Source: Pelagicoccus enzymogenes
GTDB lineage: Bacteria > Verrucomicrobiota > Verrucomicrobiia > Opitutales > Opitutaceae
Length of the DNA: 64,000 nucleotides
Reading direction: 5' to 3'
Assembly: GCF_014803405.1 (NCBI RefSeq)
Contig: NZ_JACYFG010000004.1
Location: forward strand, 62,001 to 126,000
A program made the translations under genes and the position numbers. This document shows, one piece after another, positions 55,599 through 64,000 of the stretch. The stretch's first letter is position 1. Every line of letters begins with the position of its first letter. The notes under the pieces are model-generated. The model searched no databases. It was not told the origin of the DNA and saw nothing but the letters and a program-made list of their open reading frames with translations.

Positions 55599-57977
55599 CT
55601 AGCGAAGGATTTCAGCAGAATCCAATCCCTCGCTCAATTTGATCCCATCGCCCTTTTTCAAATCGAAGCGCTCCCGCTTCTCCCCTAAAACAAAGGTCAC
55701 GGAACCGTCCCGATCCGCGCGAACCAGCGCTGACTTCAGTTCTCCGCCTTCCCATGCCATATCTACCGTGAAACCGCTCCGCGTCTTGAACCCTCGGAGC
55801 GAGCCCGCAGGCCAGGAGGCGGGCAAAGCCGGCAGTAGTTGAATCATTGGCACACCCGCCTCATCCTCGAGGTGGGATTGCAACAGCATCTCGGTGATGC
55901 CGTTGGCACCGCCAAAATTACCGTCTATCTGAAACGGTGGGTGGGCGTCGAACATGTTGGTATAGCAATAGCCTGGACTGATCAGAAGCTCCAAGAGGTC
56001 GTGAGCGCGCTCGCCTTCGAGGAGACGCGCCCAGAAGTTTACCTTCCATGCCAAGCTCCAGCCCGTTCCCTCGTCGCCGCGCAGCTCTAGGCTCCTACGA
56101 GCCGCCTTCGTTAGCTCAGGGGTCGTGAGCGGAGAAATCTGGTTGCTCGGGTGCAACGCATAAAGGTGGGAAATGTGACGGTGATCCATTTCCGGAGCTC
56201 CCAAGTCCCAATCGAACTGCCACTCCTGCAACTGCCCGGCCTCGCCGATCTTGAAAGGGCTGAGGCGCAGAGCGGTCGCTTTTACCTCGTCGCGAAAAGC
56301 GGCATCCACCTCTAAGACCTCGCTCGCTCGCCCAACCGCCCGAAACAGGTCCCTTAGGATTGCATTATCCATGGTGGGGCCTGCCGCGTTGGTCACCCCT
56401 GCGTGGTGAGCATTCTCCGGTGAATTTGAAGGGGCAGTCACCAAGTATCCAGTTCTTGGATCTTCAACGAGCGTATCCAAGAAAAATTGAGCCGCCCCTT
56501 TCAGCACTGGATAGTCTTCTCGAAGCGTGGCGATATCCCCGCTAAATTCGTAACGCTCCCACAGGAAGAGGCTCAACCAGGCTCCGCCCATCGGCCACAT
56601 CCCCCAAAACGCTCCATCGATCGGAGCAGTCGCCCGCCAGAGGTCGGTGTTGTGATGCGTGACCCAGCCCGAGGCATTATAGAAATTCCTGGCCGTTCGC
56701 TGCCCCGACTCCGAGAGCTCATGCAACATCGCGGCAAGCGGCTCTACGCACTCGCCCAACTGTACCACCTGAGCCGCCCAGTAGTTCATCTCCGTATTGA
56801 TGTTGATCGTATACTTGCTCCCCCAAGGGGCCGAAAGCTTGTCGTTCCAAAGCCCCTGCAAGTTCGCAGGCTGCGATCCGGGCCGGGAACAGGAGATCAG
56901 CAGGTAGCGGGCAAAGTTGAAGTACATCTCCGCCGTCGCTGGGTCATTGTCCTGCGAGAAAGTAGCAATGCGGGCATCGGTCGGACGCCGAGACAAGTCG
57001 GGTCGCGGACTCTCGAGATTCAGCTCCACACGATCGTACAAGGATTGGTAGTCGGCAATGTGTCGGGACTTCAGTTCCTCGTATTCATAGCCAGACGCGG
57101 CAACGACCTTCGCGGCGTTCCGCTCATGCGGGTCGCCGCTGACGTCCTTCCAGTTTACGTAACTCGTGTCCGCAGCCACCAGCAGCGTTACGCTATCTGC
57201 GTCACGGATTTTCAAATACCCATCCCCAGGAAGCGCCCAGCCACCCTCTCTCTTGACCGACACTTCCACTTCCCACCGCAAACCCGACTCGATCCCCTCG
57301 CTTGGACTGTTTCTGCCGGCAATTCTCATTCCCTCGGCCCAATAGGATTGGCGAGCCCCATCGTGCAAGGAGTCCAACTGCAAGGTCACATCCACGCTCG
57401 AGGGCTGGTCCGCTTGTATTCGAAACACAAGCACACCATCGGGCGCGCTGGCAAAGCTCTCTCGGGTGAATCGCACCCCATCCTTCACGTAACTCACGGT
57501 GGCAAGGGCTTTGGTCAAATCGAGGGAACGCTCGTAGTCTTCGACGACCTCGTGCCCAGGCACCTTCATCAGAAGGTCCGCCATAGACTGATAACTCATC
57601 TGCCGCATCGGCTTCGCCATGAAGGAACGCTGCACCAAGGCCTGAGCCTCGCTGTGCTTGTTTTGAAACAGCAGCTCTCGGATTTTCGGCAACGCTTCTG
57701 CTGCCTCGGGATAGCTCGGATCGTAAGGGCCGCCTGCCCAGAGCGTATCGTGATTGAGCACGATTCGCTCGTCCGCCGCGCGCCCCATTACCAGGGCGCC
57801 TGTGTTGCCGTTGCCGATCGGTAATCCCTCGGACAATGGCTCGAACTGCCCCGGCTCGTCGTACCGGAGCAAAGTTGAATTTTTAGCTACGAGCAGCGGA
57901 GCGAAGCTCGCCAGCGCGAGGGAAATGAGAATTGAGCGATGGGGCATTGTAATAATGAAAACAATAGATCGGTTCAT
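55599..57977 (-). CDS. GH95 alpha-L-fucosidase/alpha-L-galactosidase
   Basis: 792 residues; the ATG at 57977 is preceded by GGAAG at a fair distance, and an internal ATG at 57947 would shorten the signal region. The GH95 blocks are clear: LPIGNGNTGALVMG, ERIVLNHDTLWAGGPYDP near the N-terminus; LQGLWNDKLSAPWGSKYTININTEMNYW; VTAPSNSPENAH; DHRHISHLYALHPSNQI; and HPPFQIDGNFGG with the key Asp685. GH95 enzymes are inverting and remove alpha-1,2-fucose or, in plant hemicellulose context, alpha-L-galactose. It lies 27 bp downstream of the GH43-GH5 gene, in the same operon. Confidence 0.94.
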   Translation of the reverse strand: MNRSIVFIITMPHRSILISLALASFAPLLVAKNSTLLRYDEPGQFEPLSEGLPIGNGNTGALVMGRAADERIVLNHDTLWAGGPYDPSYPEAAEALPKIRELLFQNKHSEAQALVQRSFMAKPMRQMSYQSMADLLMKVPGHEVVEDYERSLDLTKALATVSYVKDGVRFTRESFASAPDGVLVFRIQADQPSSVDVTLQLDSLHDGARQSYWAEGMRIAGRNSPSEGIESGLRWEVEVSVKREGGWALPGDGYLKIRDADSVTLLVAADTSYVNWKDVSGDPHERNAAKVVAASGYEYEELKSRHIADYQSLYDRVELNLESPRPDLSRRPTDARIATFSQDNDPATAEMYFNFARYLLISCSRPGSQPANLQGLWNDKLSAPWGSKYTININTEMNYWAAQVVQLGECVEPLAAMLHELSESGQRTARNFYNASGWVTHHNTDLWRATAPIDGAFWGMWPMGGAWLSLFLWERYEFSGDIATLREDYPVLKGAAQFFLDTLVEDPRTGYLVTAPSNSPENAHHAGVTNAAGPTMDNAILRDLFRAVGRASEVLEVDAAFRDEVKATALRLSPFKIGEAGQLQEWQFDWDLGAPEMDHRHISHLYALHPSNQISPLTTPELTKAARRSLELRGDEGTGWSLAWKVNFWARLLEGERAHDLLELLISPGYCYTNMFDAHPPFQIDGNFGGANGITEMLLQSHLEDEAGVPMIQLLPALPASWPAGSLRGFKTRSGFTVDMAWEGGELKSALVRADRDGSVTFVLGEKRERFDLKKGDGIKLSEGLDSAEILR

Positions 57978-58004
57978 AGCAACCGCTTCCGGAGACAGGA
58001 AACG

Positions 58005-61000
58005 CTATCGCTCGATCCTCAAGCGATAAAAGAGCACAGGTTTGTCGGAATCCAAAGGAATGTTCCAATTAAGCGCCTCTCCCGTTCCCGTCTCGAGCGT
58101 TCCGACAGGCTCCCAGTCAGAATCCAAGAGCGTTTCGCTGTTTTCGACCTGATAACGACGTCCTGAAATTGTATTGTTGAGTGTGATACGTAGATGCGAC
58201 TGGTCGAAAAGAAAGCGAACCGCATTCGCTTCCGCGGGATCGAGCTCAGGCCTCACGTCCTCCTGCATCACCGCCACTACCCCCTCCGCATCCAAGGCCT
58301 TGGAATAAATCCGAAAATCATCAACTCGCCCCTCAAGGTAAGGGTCAGGCCATTGCGAGCGCCCAATATAGTTTTGGCTAGTCACACCCAAGCTGGAAGG
58401 GTTCAAAGTCATCTCACCGTTGCGCCCGACTTCCTCTCCGTTGACATAAAGAATAGCGAGCGAGCCCTTCATCGTCACCGCAAGGTGCAGCCATTCCCCA
58501 AGCGGCAAGGGTTCCGAACCGTCTACCACCTGCTCACCCGAACCGTCGGTGATAGCGAAACGAACCGTGCCGCCTCCGCCGTTGGGAGTGAGAAAAAGGT
58601 AATTGCCCGTGCCAGAGCCGAAATCAAAAATCCGGGACCAAAAATGTCGTTCGTCAAGATAGGCCCAAGTCGATATCGTAATCTCATCTAGCTCACTGAC
58701 GATGCCTTCAGGCAAGAGCACATGCCCATCGCCGCCATGCAATTGAACAGCGTTTCCGTCACGCCCGCTGGCCCAACTGGCATCTCCAGCAAGCGCACCT
58801 TCCCAACCACTCACGGAGCTATCGACTACCGAAGTGCCGCTCGACGCGTCGAAGCCGAAACTGGCGTAGAGGAGCGGCGGACTTGATTTCGCTTCCGCGC
58901 TCTCCAAGCTCTCGGCGCCGTTGATCTGAGCGCTAACGATATAAAACCAAACATCGCCCTCTTCCACATCAGAATCCACGTAGCTCGTCTGCGTCACGCC
59001 TGAGGCGATATCCGTGTAGGGCCCTCCGGATACAGGCGACCGTTTCACGTTGTAGCTGCTCGCACCCTCAGTTGCGCCCCATGTCAATTGATTCCCCGTC
59101 TCTACAGTGCCTACGCTCAATCCTAGCGGAAACGGAACGGAAGCGTCTGACTGAATTGCCCACAACTGGCTCGCGCTTCCATCGTATACGTATTGCACCA
59201 CGGCCGCATCTTCATCAACCGATGCGGCCATGGGAACCACCGTTAATCCACTCACCGCGCTGCGGAGTCTGAAAAATCCATCCGCCGATGGAGTGATCAA
59301 CACACGCCGGTTGCGCAGCAAGTCCGTCCAAGGTACCACCTCCATCGGATCGTCGTTATCCTGCTCCAGTCCCACGCTCCACTTCAAGTTTTGGTTCGCC
59401 CACCTTACATGATAGTTGCCAGCTCCCAGATGCGTGAGTTGCCACTCCTGGCCAGACCCTTGGTAGGTTTCCTGCACAAGCTCGTAGGAACCGAGGTCAA
59501 CTCCAATCGAATGGCCGCTCTTTCGATTGACGAAGCGGTAAGTTCCATCGGGGACGGGTCCGTCCGATACGGGCGTCAACTCAAACCAATTCAGATCGAT
59601 CCCGCCAGACTCAACCTCCGTGCGAACCTTCTGCTGACCATAGTCTAAGAATACCACAGACTCAACCGTCCCCCAAACACTCGAGCCGCCAGTGCTCGGC
59701 ATCGCAATGGGTCCCGTGGCATCGATTCCATTGAAGTCCATTCGTATTGTAGAACTCGATACCGCAGCATAACGAACCTTCAAAGCGTAGAGCCCCGGCT
59801 CTTTAACGAAAACCGTATACTCGAGCCACTCACCCGGCTCCGCGGACCTTACCGCGAACCCGCTTCCACCGTCACTTACACTGCGGATATCCACACCTTC
59901 ATCAGGTCGATACTCCCCATGATTGTTCGTGTTGTCCAAGTCATTGTAGGCAATGCCTTGACCTCCGGTATCGAAATCTTCCGCTTCTACCCGCAGGGTT
60001 CCCGTAAGCTTGTTGTTTATCCATTCGCCAACCGTTTCGCGCGGCAGTCCTTGGTTTCCAAATACGCCTCGCTGCACGGGCCATTCTCCGAAGTCCGGGA
60101 CCCAGCCGAGTCCCGAGCGGTTCAGGATATCAGAATAAGCGGTTGGATCGTTGATCGCTTCATTGATAAAGTTGGGCGGGACGTGGAGAAAGTTGAGCCA
60201 CGAGATCCCCAATCGTTCCAGGGATGCCGTCATCTCCAAATCGATGTGATCCAAACTATACCCCCATTCCGAAGTAGTGAATTCCGTCATGAACATCGGG
60301 TAGCCCGCTTCCAACATCTTCTCCAATGCGGGAGTGGTTTCCTCATGCCCAGCATATCCATGAAAAGCGACTGCTGCATTGCTCCAGTCGATATCGTCGT
60401 GTATTTTAGAAAGATCACTCAGAGCCGCCTCCCAATTCGAAAATACAGCGTAAGTCATTAGCAGCACAGGTGTATCCGGGGCATGGCTACGTATCGTATT
60501 ATAGGCATCCACCTCCATTTCGAGAACCGACTGAGAATAGGGTGGCGTCCAGGCCACCGGTTCGTTTTGGATCTCGAAGATGACGTGCGTTTCGTCGGCG
60601 TAGCGGGGCGCGTAAAAATCCCAAAAATCGATAATGTAGTCGTAATTGTAATCACCATTGTTGGCTCCGTTACCAATCGTGATGACAAGGTAAAGCCCCA
60701 GCTCGCGAGTCATCTCCACCATCTGATCCATTCGCGAAGCAGAATAGCCGGGCCCCTGACTGCCCTCCGCGGGATAATCTGGATCAAAGACTTCGCCGTA
60801 GAGATGCACTGCATTCAGTCCAAGTTCCTTCAGCTGCGCCAAGTTTTCCCTCGGAGGTGGATTACCCCACTCCGTTGAGGCAAACGGCCCACGGATAAGC
60901 TGACCATTGTCCGCCACGAAGGTGGTACCCGCTTGGTTAAGAACGGCCCTTCCTCTCTGCATGGACAGTTCCGACGCATCGTCCCCCAGTTCGAAAGAAT

Positions 61001-62525
61001 CCACATCTACGTAACCAGCGCTGGAATCGGTCTCCGTGTTGTAACAGAATATCGAATACTTCTGGCCTTGAAACGTGCTGTGCGTAATATCGAAGCCCAG
61101 AGTAAATATTCCGCCAAAGCGGGTCCATGTCACACCGTCATAGCTGTAGGAACAGATTCCTACTTCTTCTTCAAAGTCTAGGTCGGTCCGCAGGTAGATG
61201 GCATTAGCCTCCACCGCGATGGGCACCGCTCCATCGTGACGGCCGACGCCCCGATTCTCGAAGCTGCTGCGTAACCATTTGTCGCCTTCACTATCCACTT
61301 CCACGAAAACATTGGCATTCACCTTCCCCAAGACACCAAAGCCCGCCCGGTCACCGCTTTTCAGATTGGAAATATCCAGCTTGACGATACCGTGGCTCTG
61401 CGGTCCCTGACCCTTTTGCGTGAGCGTGTTCTTCGCATTCCAGAAGCGATCCGCTCGGAGAGGACGAAGCCTTAAGAAGCCTGGGCGTTCGCTTAAAGAC
61501 CATTTGCTTTCGTCAGGATTGTGATTCCACTGCCACTGTAATCCTAAGGTCGAACTTGAAAAGCCATCCGAGGTGGCTGGCTCCTTTATTGCCTTTCCTA
61601 TAATGGGCTTATCGACTGTATCCAAAATCACGTTCCGATTATCCGGCGTACCGAAGACTGGCCAATCGTCTTCCCAAAAAACGGGCCCTAAGTTTGGAGT
61701 TCGACCAATGGCCCCCTTGTCTTGATGAACGAATCCAAACCAAGAGCCATCCTGCAACTGGACAACAGATCCTTGATGCCCACCGCTTGTCGCCGTTAAC
61801 ACCACTCTGCCGGTTTCCCAAGGACCCGCCAGATTATGAGATCGGGAACACCGTAGTTGAAAGGGCCATACACTAGGATTTGCATTGAATACGTAATAGT
61901 AGTTTCCCCGCTTGATCACGTGAGCCCCCTCACCTCCTGCGTCGAAAACATTGTTCGATTGCGAAACCACTTGCGAGTAGTCTTCGCTCAATTCCATTAG
62001 CGTCATCTCGGAATGGCCGCTGAAGATATAGCCCTTGCCGTCATCATCGAAGAAGAGACCTGGATCATAGGCAGGGCGATCCAGCTGGTGGTATTGCCAG
62101 TCACCCTCCACATCATCGCTGTAATAGAGTCGAGCATTACCAAAAGTCGGGTTCACTAACACATAAAAAATCCCCTCATTGTAACGCAGACTACACGCCC
62201 AATAACCTTCTCGATAAGCGGTGCCGCTCTCCAAGTCATAGGCAGCGCCACCATCAACCTCGATCGCGGCATGCCCCGCGATCTCCCAGTTGACAAGATC
62301 TTCCGAATGCAGGATTCGAATCCCCGGCACGTCCACAAAGGTGGTCGATACCATGTAAAAATCGTCGCCGACTCGAATGATATCCGGATCAGGATAGTCG
62401 GCGTAGAGCACGGGGTTCGTAAACCTGCCATCTCCCTGATCCGCCTGCCAAGCAAGGGCTACCTGAGACGGACTGTGCAAAGCGAGACCGAGAAGGAATA
62501 CGTTTACTAATATGCGTACAGTCAT
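58005..62525 (-). CDS. Multidomain GH43-GH5-CBM6-ricin-Fn3-LamG enzyme
   Basis: 1506 residues with signal peptide MTVRILVNVFLLGLALHSPSQVALA. Domains in order: GH43 propeller (35-300; Asp46 base in DYPDPDII, Asp154 in YDPGLFFDDDG, Glu199 acid in GGEGAHV); its beta-sandwich (318-512); a GH5-type TIM barrel (520-815; acid/base Glu655 in FEIQNEP, nucleophile Glu748 in MFMTEFT); CBM6 (843-986); ricin-type trefoil (990-1125); Fn3 (1132-1215); LamG jellyroll (1218-1420); and a C-terminal YQVENSETLLDSDW... FYRLRIER module. It probably combines side-chain removal with backbone cleavage on one secreted chain. The GH5 subfamily is undetermined. First gene of its operon. Confidence 0.94.
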   Translation of the reverse strand: MTVRILVNVFLLGLALHSPSQVALAWQADQGDGRFTNPVLYADYPDPDIIRVGDDFYMVSTTFVDVPGIRILHSEDLVNWEIAGHAAIEVDGGAAYDLESGTAYREGYWACSLRYNEGIFYVLVNPTFGNARLYYSDDVEGDWQYHQLDRPAYDPGLFFDDDGKGYIFSGHSEMTLMELSEDYSQVVSQSNNVFDAGGEGAHVIKRGNYYYVFNANPSVWPFQLRCSRSHNLAGPWETGRVVLTATSGGHQGSVVQLQDGSWFGFVHQDKGAIGRTPNLGPVFWEDDWPVFGTPDNRNVILDTVDKPIIGKAIKEPATSDGFSSSTLGLQWQWNHNPDESKWSLSERPGFLRLRPLRADRFWNAKNTLTQKGQGPQSHGIVKLDISNLKSGDRAGFGVLGKVNANVFVEVDSEGDKWLRSSFENRGVGRHDGAVPIAVEANAIYLRTDLDFEEEVGICSYSYDGVTWTRFGGIFTLGFDITHSTFQGQKYSIFCYNTETDSSAGYVDVDSFELGDDASELSMQRGRAVLNQAGTTFVADNGQLIRGPFASTEWGNPPPRENLAQLKELGLNAVHLYGEVFDPDYPAEGSQGPGYSASRMDQMVEMTRELGLYLVITIGNGANNGDYNYDYIIDFWDFYAPRYADETHVIFEIQNEPVAWTPPYSQSVLEMEVDAYNTIRSHAPDTPVLLMTYAVFSNWEAALSDLSKIHDDIDWSNAAVAFHGYAGHEETTPALEKMLEAGYPMFMTEFTTSEWGYSLDHIDLEMTASLERLGISWLNFLHVPPNFINEAINDPTAYSDILNRSGLGWVPDFGEWPVQRGVFGNQGLPRETVGEWINNKLTGTLRVEAEDFDTGGQGIAYNDLDNTNNHGEYRPDEGVDIRSVSDGGSGFAVRSAEPGEWLEYTVFVKEPGLYALKVRYAAVSSSTIRMDFNGIDATGPIAMPSTGGSSVWGTVESVVFLDYGQQKVRTEVESGGIDLNWFELTPVSDGPVPDGTYRFVNRKSGHSIGVDLGSYELVQETYQGSGQEWQLTHLGAGNYHVRWANQNLKWSVGLEQDNDDPMEVVPWTDLLRNRRVLITPSADGFFRLRSAVSGLTVVPMAASVDEDAAVVQYVYDGSASQLWAIQSDASVPFPLGLSVGTVETGNQLTWGATEGASSYNVKRSPVSGGPYTDIASGVTQTSYVDSDVEEGDVWFYIVSAQINGAESLESAEAKSSPPLLYASFGFDASSGTSVVDSSVSGWEGALAGDASWASGRDGNAVQLHGGDGHVLLPEGIVSELDEITISTWAYLDERHFWSRIFDFGSGTGNYLFLTPNGGGGTVRFAITDGSGEQVVDGSEPLPLGEWLHLAVTMKGSLAILYVNGEEVGRNGEMTLNPSSLGVTSQNYIGRSQWPDPYLEGRVDDFRIYSKALDAEGVVAVMQEDVRPELDPAEANAVRFLFDQSHLRITLNNTISGRRYQVENSETLLDSDWEPVGTLETGTGEALNWNIPLDSDKPVLFYRLRIER

Positions 62526-62862
62526 GGAATCTTATATCGGAATTTGGAGTCCCGAAGCGCGCGCCTCTAAAGCAAGCGAAATCTGGGGGAAAAGAGGGCG
62601 CGTATTGGGGTGTACACAACGCTTCCCAAGCCCCCATTGCACACAAGCCTACAAAGGTAAGCAAATACCCCTTACCGTAGTTATAGACGCGCCTCCGCCG
62701 CACTTTCCGAGCCACCCCCTCCTCGTGCATATAACCAAAGACATATGCCATTTTTAGCCAACGCCACCTTGACGGTTCATCACTACCGCTCGTTCAATCG
62801 GTATCAGAGAAGGTCCCGGTCGACTCCGGCCCTACGGCTCCCTACCCCCACTTTTCCCTCGC
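62526..62862. promoter_or_regulatory. Divergent control region with inverted repeat GCATAT-N10-ATATGC
   Basis: The 337 bp between the GH43-GH5 gene (minus) and the XylR-like regulator (plus) contain a perfect inverted repeat GCATAT-N10-ATATGC at 62727-62748, and GGTAAG/CTTACC arms near 62656-62679. This is a sensible place for autoregulation by the neighbouring regulator. The sites are read by eye only. Confidence 0.45.
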
Positions 62863-64000
62863 ATGAACGCAAACAGTACATCCTCTACTTTTGTCGCTCA
62901 TAAGCCCGCCCACCCGCTTCAAGCGCCCTTCGCAATCAGCCCCCTGCCCCCCTCCAACAAGAGGCCGCCTCCCGAGCCCACTCACCAGCAGGGACGAACA
63001 AGACAGAGCCCCGCCAGTCGAAGTAAAATTTTAGTCGCGGCCCAGTACGCCAATCAAGACTTCCTGCAGGGCATCGCTCGTTTCGCCAAGGAACACAACT
63101 GGCACCTTATTACGGACATGCTGCACACCGGAGTGCTTCCCAAGCGATGGGATGGCGACGGGATTCTCGCCTTCGTTCCTTACCAATCCGATCAGCCCTC
63201 CTTCGCGAACGGCACCAAGGTGCCGAACGTGACCGTCAGCCTGGCCGACGATTGCCGCTCAATACCAAGAATTGAGCCTAACCACTTCGAAATCGGAAAA
63301 CTCGCAGCAAAGCACCTAATCGAAGTAGGCTGCCAGAACTTCTTGTGGGCGCCCTTTATCGACGACCCTCAAAACCAAGAGCGTTTCGCAGGCTTTCGTT
63401 CAGCGCTCAAAGCCTTCGGATACCCCTGCGGCCAACTCCCTCCTCCCCACGCTAAATCATTCCAACCATGGCAAGAGAACTGGACAGAGTGGCGCCAGTC
63501 CGTACTAGAACTGCTTTCCAAGCCCCAAGACCGCATCGGCCTTTTCTCGTTCAATGACTGCCTTTCCGGGGAACTATTAACCATCGCCGACGAGATCGGA
63601 CTATGCGTTCCAGACCAAATCGCCATCCTCGGGGCAGGAAACGAAACGGTCGAATGCGAGGCGTCCCACGTCAGTCTCTCGAGCGTCGACCCGAACATGG
63701 AAGACATGGCGTACCAAGCGGCCGCCCTGCTTTCCGATCTCATGGACGGCAAACGTTGCGAGACCGAATGCATCAGAATCGCTCCCAGGAAGGTGGAAGC
63801 AAGAACCAGCACTGAGGTATCTTCTCGAAACAATCCCCGTATCCATCGGGCCATGACATTCATTGCGGAAAATTATTCCGACCCTAACTTAGGCGTCAAC
63901 CCCGTCTCCGACGCCCTGGGGATTTCTCGACGACAGCTCGAACGCGACTTCCGGGCGGAAAAAGGAAAAACCATTCGCGAGCACATCGAAGAGACGCGCA
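62863..64000 (+). CDS. XylR-like regulator: sugar-binding domain fused to AraC HTH, 3' cut
   Basis: I read the frame by hand from the ATG at 62863; it is open to the right edge (379 residues). A Pro/Ser-rich N-terminus (1-50) is followed by a LacI/RbsB-type ligand-binding domain (55-320): KILVAAQYANQDFLQGIARF, ILAFVPY, FEIGKLAAKHLIEVGCQNF, GLFSFNDCLSGELLTIADEIG, VPDQIAILGAGN and VSLSSVDPNMEDMAYQAA. From about 326 comes an AraC helix-turn-helix (VSDALGISRRQLERDFRAEKGKTI), cut before its end. This is the XylR architecture that senses a pentose and activates catabolic genes. It is divergent from the GH43-GH5/GH95 operon. Confidence 0.9.
   Translation, partial: MNANSTSSTFVAHKPAHPLQAPFAISPLPPSNKRPPPEPTHQQGRTRQSPASRSKILVAAQYANQDFLQGIARFAKEHNWHLITDMLHTGVLPKRWDGDGILAFVPYQSDQPSFANGTKVPNVTVSLADDCRSIPRIEPNHFEIGKLAAKHLIEVGCQNFLWAPFIDDPQNQERFAGFRSALKAFGYPCGQLPPPHAKSFQPWQENWTEWRQSVLELLSKPQDRIGLFSFNDCLSGELLTIADEIGLCVPDQIAILGAGNETVECEASHVSLSSVDPNMEDMAYQAAALLSDLMDGKRCETECIRIAPRKVEARTSTEVSSRNNPRIHRAMTFIAENYSDPNLGVNPVSDALGISRRQLERDFRAEKGKTIREHIEETR

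Noticed and set aside
56487-57824. Plus-strand frame of 445 codons inside the GH95 gene
   Set aside because: Antisense of a clear GH95; Arg/His-rich with no family signature.

Overview
The window looks like chromosomal DNA from a marine or soil verrucomicrobium, most likely class Opitutae. The evidence is the TonB-receptor plug signature around positions 6830-6960 (ELSPFEVTAN, then DTLAGNRLNTKLRDVG), a PVC-type giant cytochrome c dehydrogenase, ADOP-type FtsX permeases, exported sugar isomerases, UnbV/ASPIC FG-GAP proteins, and weak or absent Shine-Dalgarno sequences. Several genes appear to start at GTG or TTG. I see no transposase, integrase, phage gene, CRISPR array or rRNA.

Left end (1-4565): housekeeping and cell-envelope genes, all on the minus strand (a GNAT acetyltransferase cut by the window edge, a DUF3127 OB-fold protein, a small glycosyltransferase, a membrane-anchored repeat protein). 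Intergenic DNA here carries palindromes of REP type. A tRNA-Gly(TCC) with its own terminator follows.

Middle left (4566-22309): an exported sugar isomerase, then a long AT-rich gap, a 1304-residue TonB-dependent receptor, two tandem FG-GAP/UnbV surface proteins and a multi-pass GT-C-like membrane protein. A third, longer FG-GAP/UnbV protein converges on them. This looks like one surface uptake/adhesion module, but its substrate cannot be read from the sequence.

Right two thirds (23092-64000): a large plant-hemicellulose (arabinoxylan-like) degradation region. Block A (23092-27210, plus) has a CE6-type acetylesterase, a CE1 esterase, a GH43 and an acetyl esterase. It ends at a strong hairpin facing a PAS-AraC regulator. 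Block B (28182-35392, plus) has a sugar epimerase, a Gfo/Idh/MocA-like oxidoreductase, a ThuA-PVC dehydrogenase-HEAT-dicytochrome c fusion and an MFS transporter, resembling an oxidative (3-keto-sugar type) branch. A decayed copy of the block A acetyl esterase follows. Block C (35965-40276, plus) has GH43-CBM6, an alpha/beta hydrolase and a GH51. Two ThuA proteins flank a tandem pair of ADOP permeases (40658-48026). Block D (54386-48096, minus) has CE1, GH97, GH43 and GH51. Block E (62525-55599, minus) has a 1506-residue GH43-GH5-CBM6-ricin-Fn3-LamG enzyme and a GH95. A fused sugar-binding/AraC (XylR-like) regulator diverges from block E and runs off the right edge.

Together, the esterases would remove acetyl and feruloyl groups, the GH43 and GH51 enzymes arabinose and xylose, and GH95 and GH97 terminal fucose/galactose-type sugars. 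The GH5 domain is the only apparent endo-acting module. Monomers would enter through the MFS transporter and TonB receptor and pass to isomerases and oxidoreductases. No GH10/GH11 xylanase and no SusD homologue is seen.
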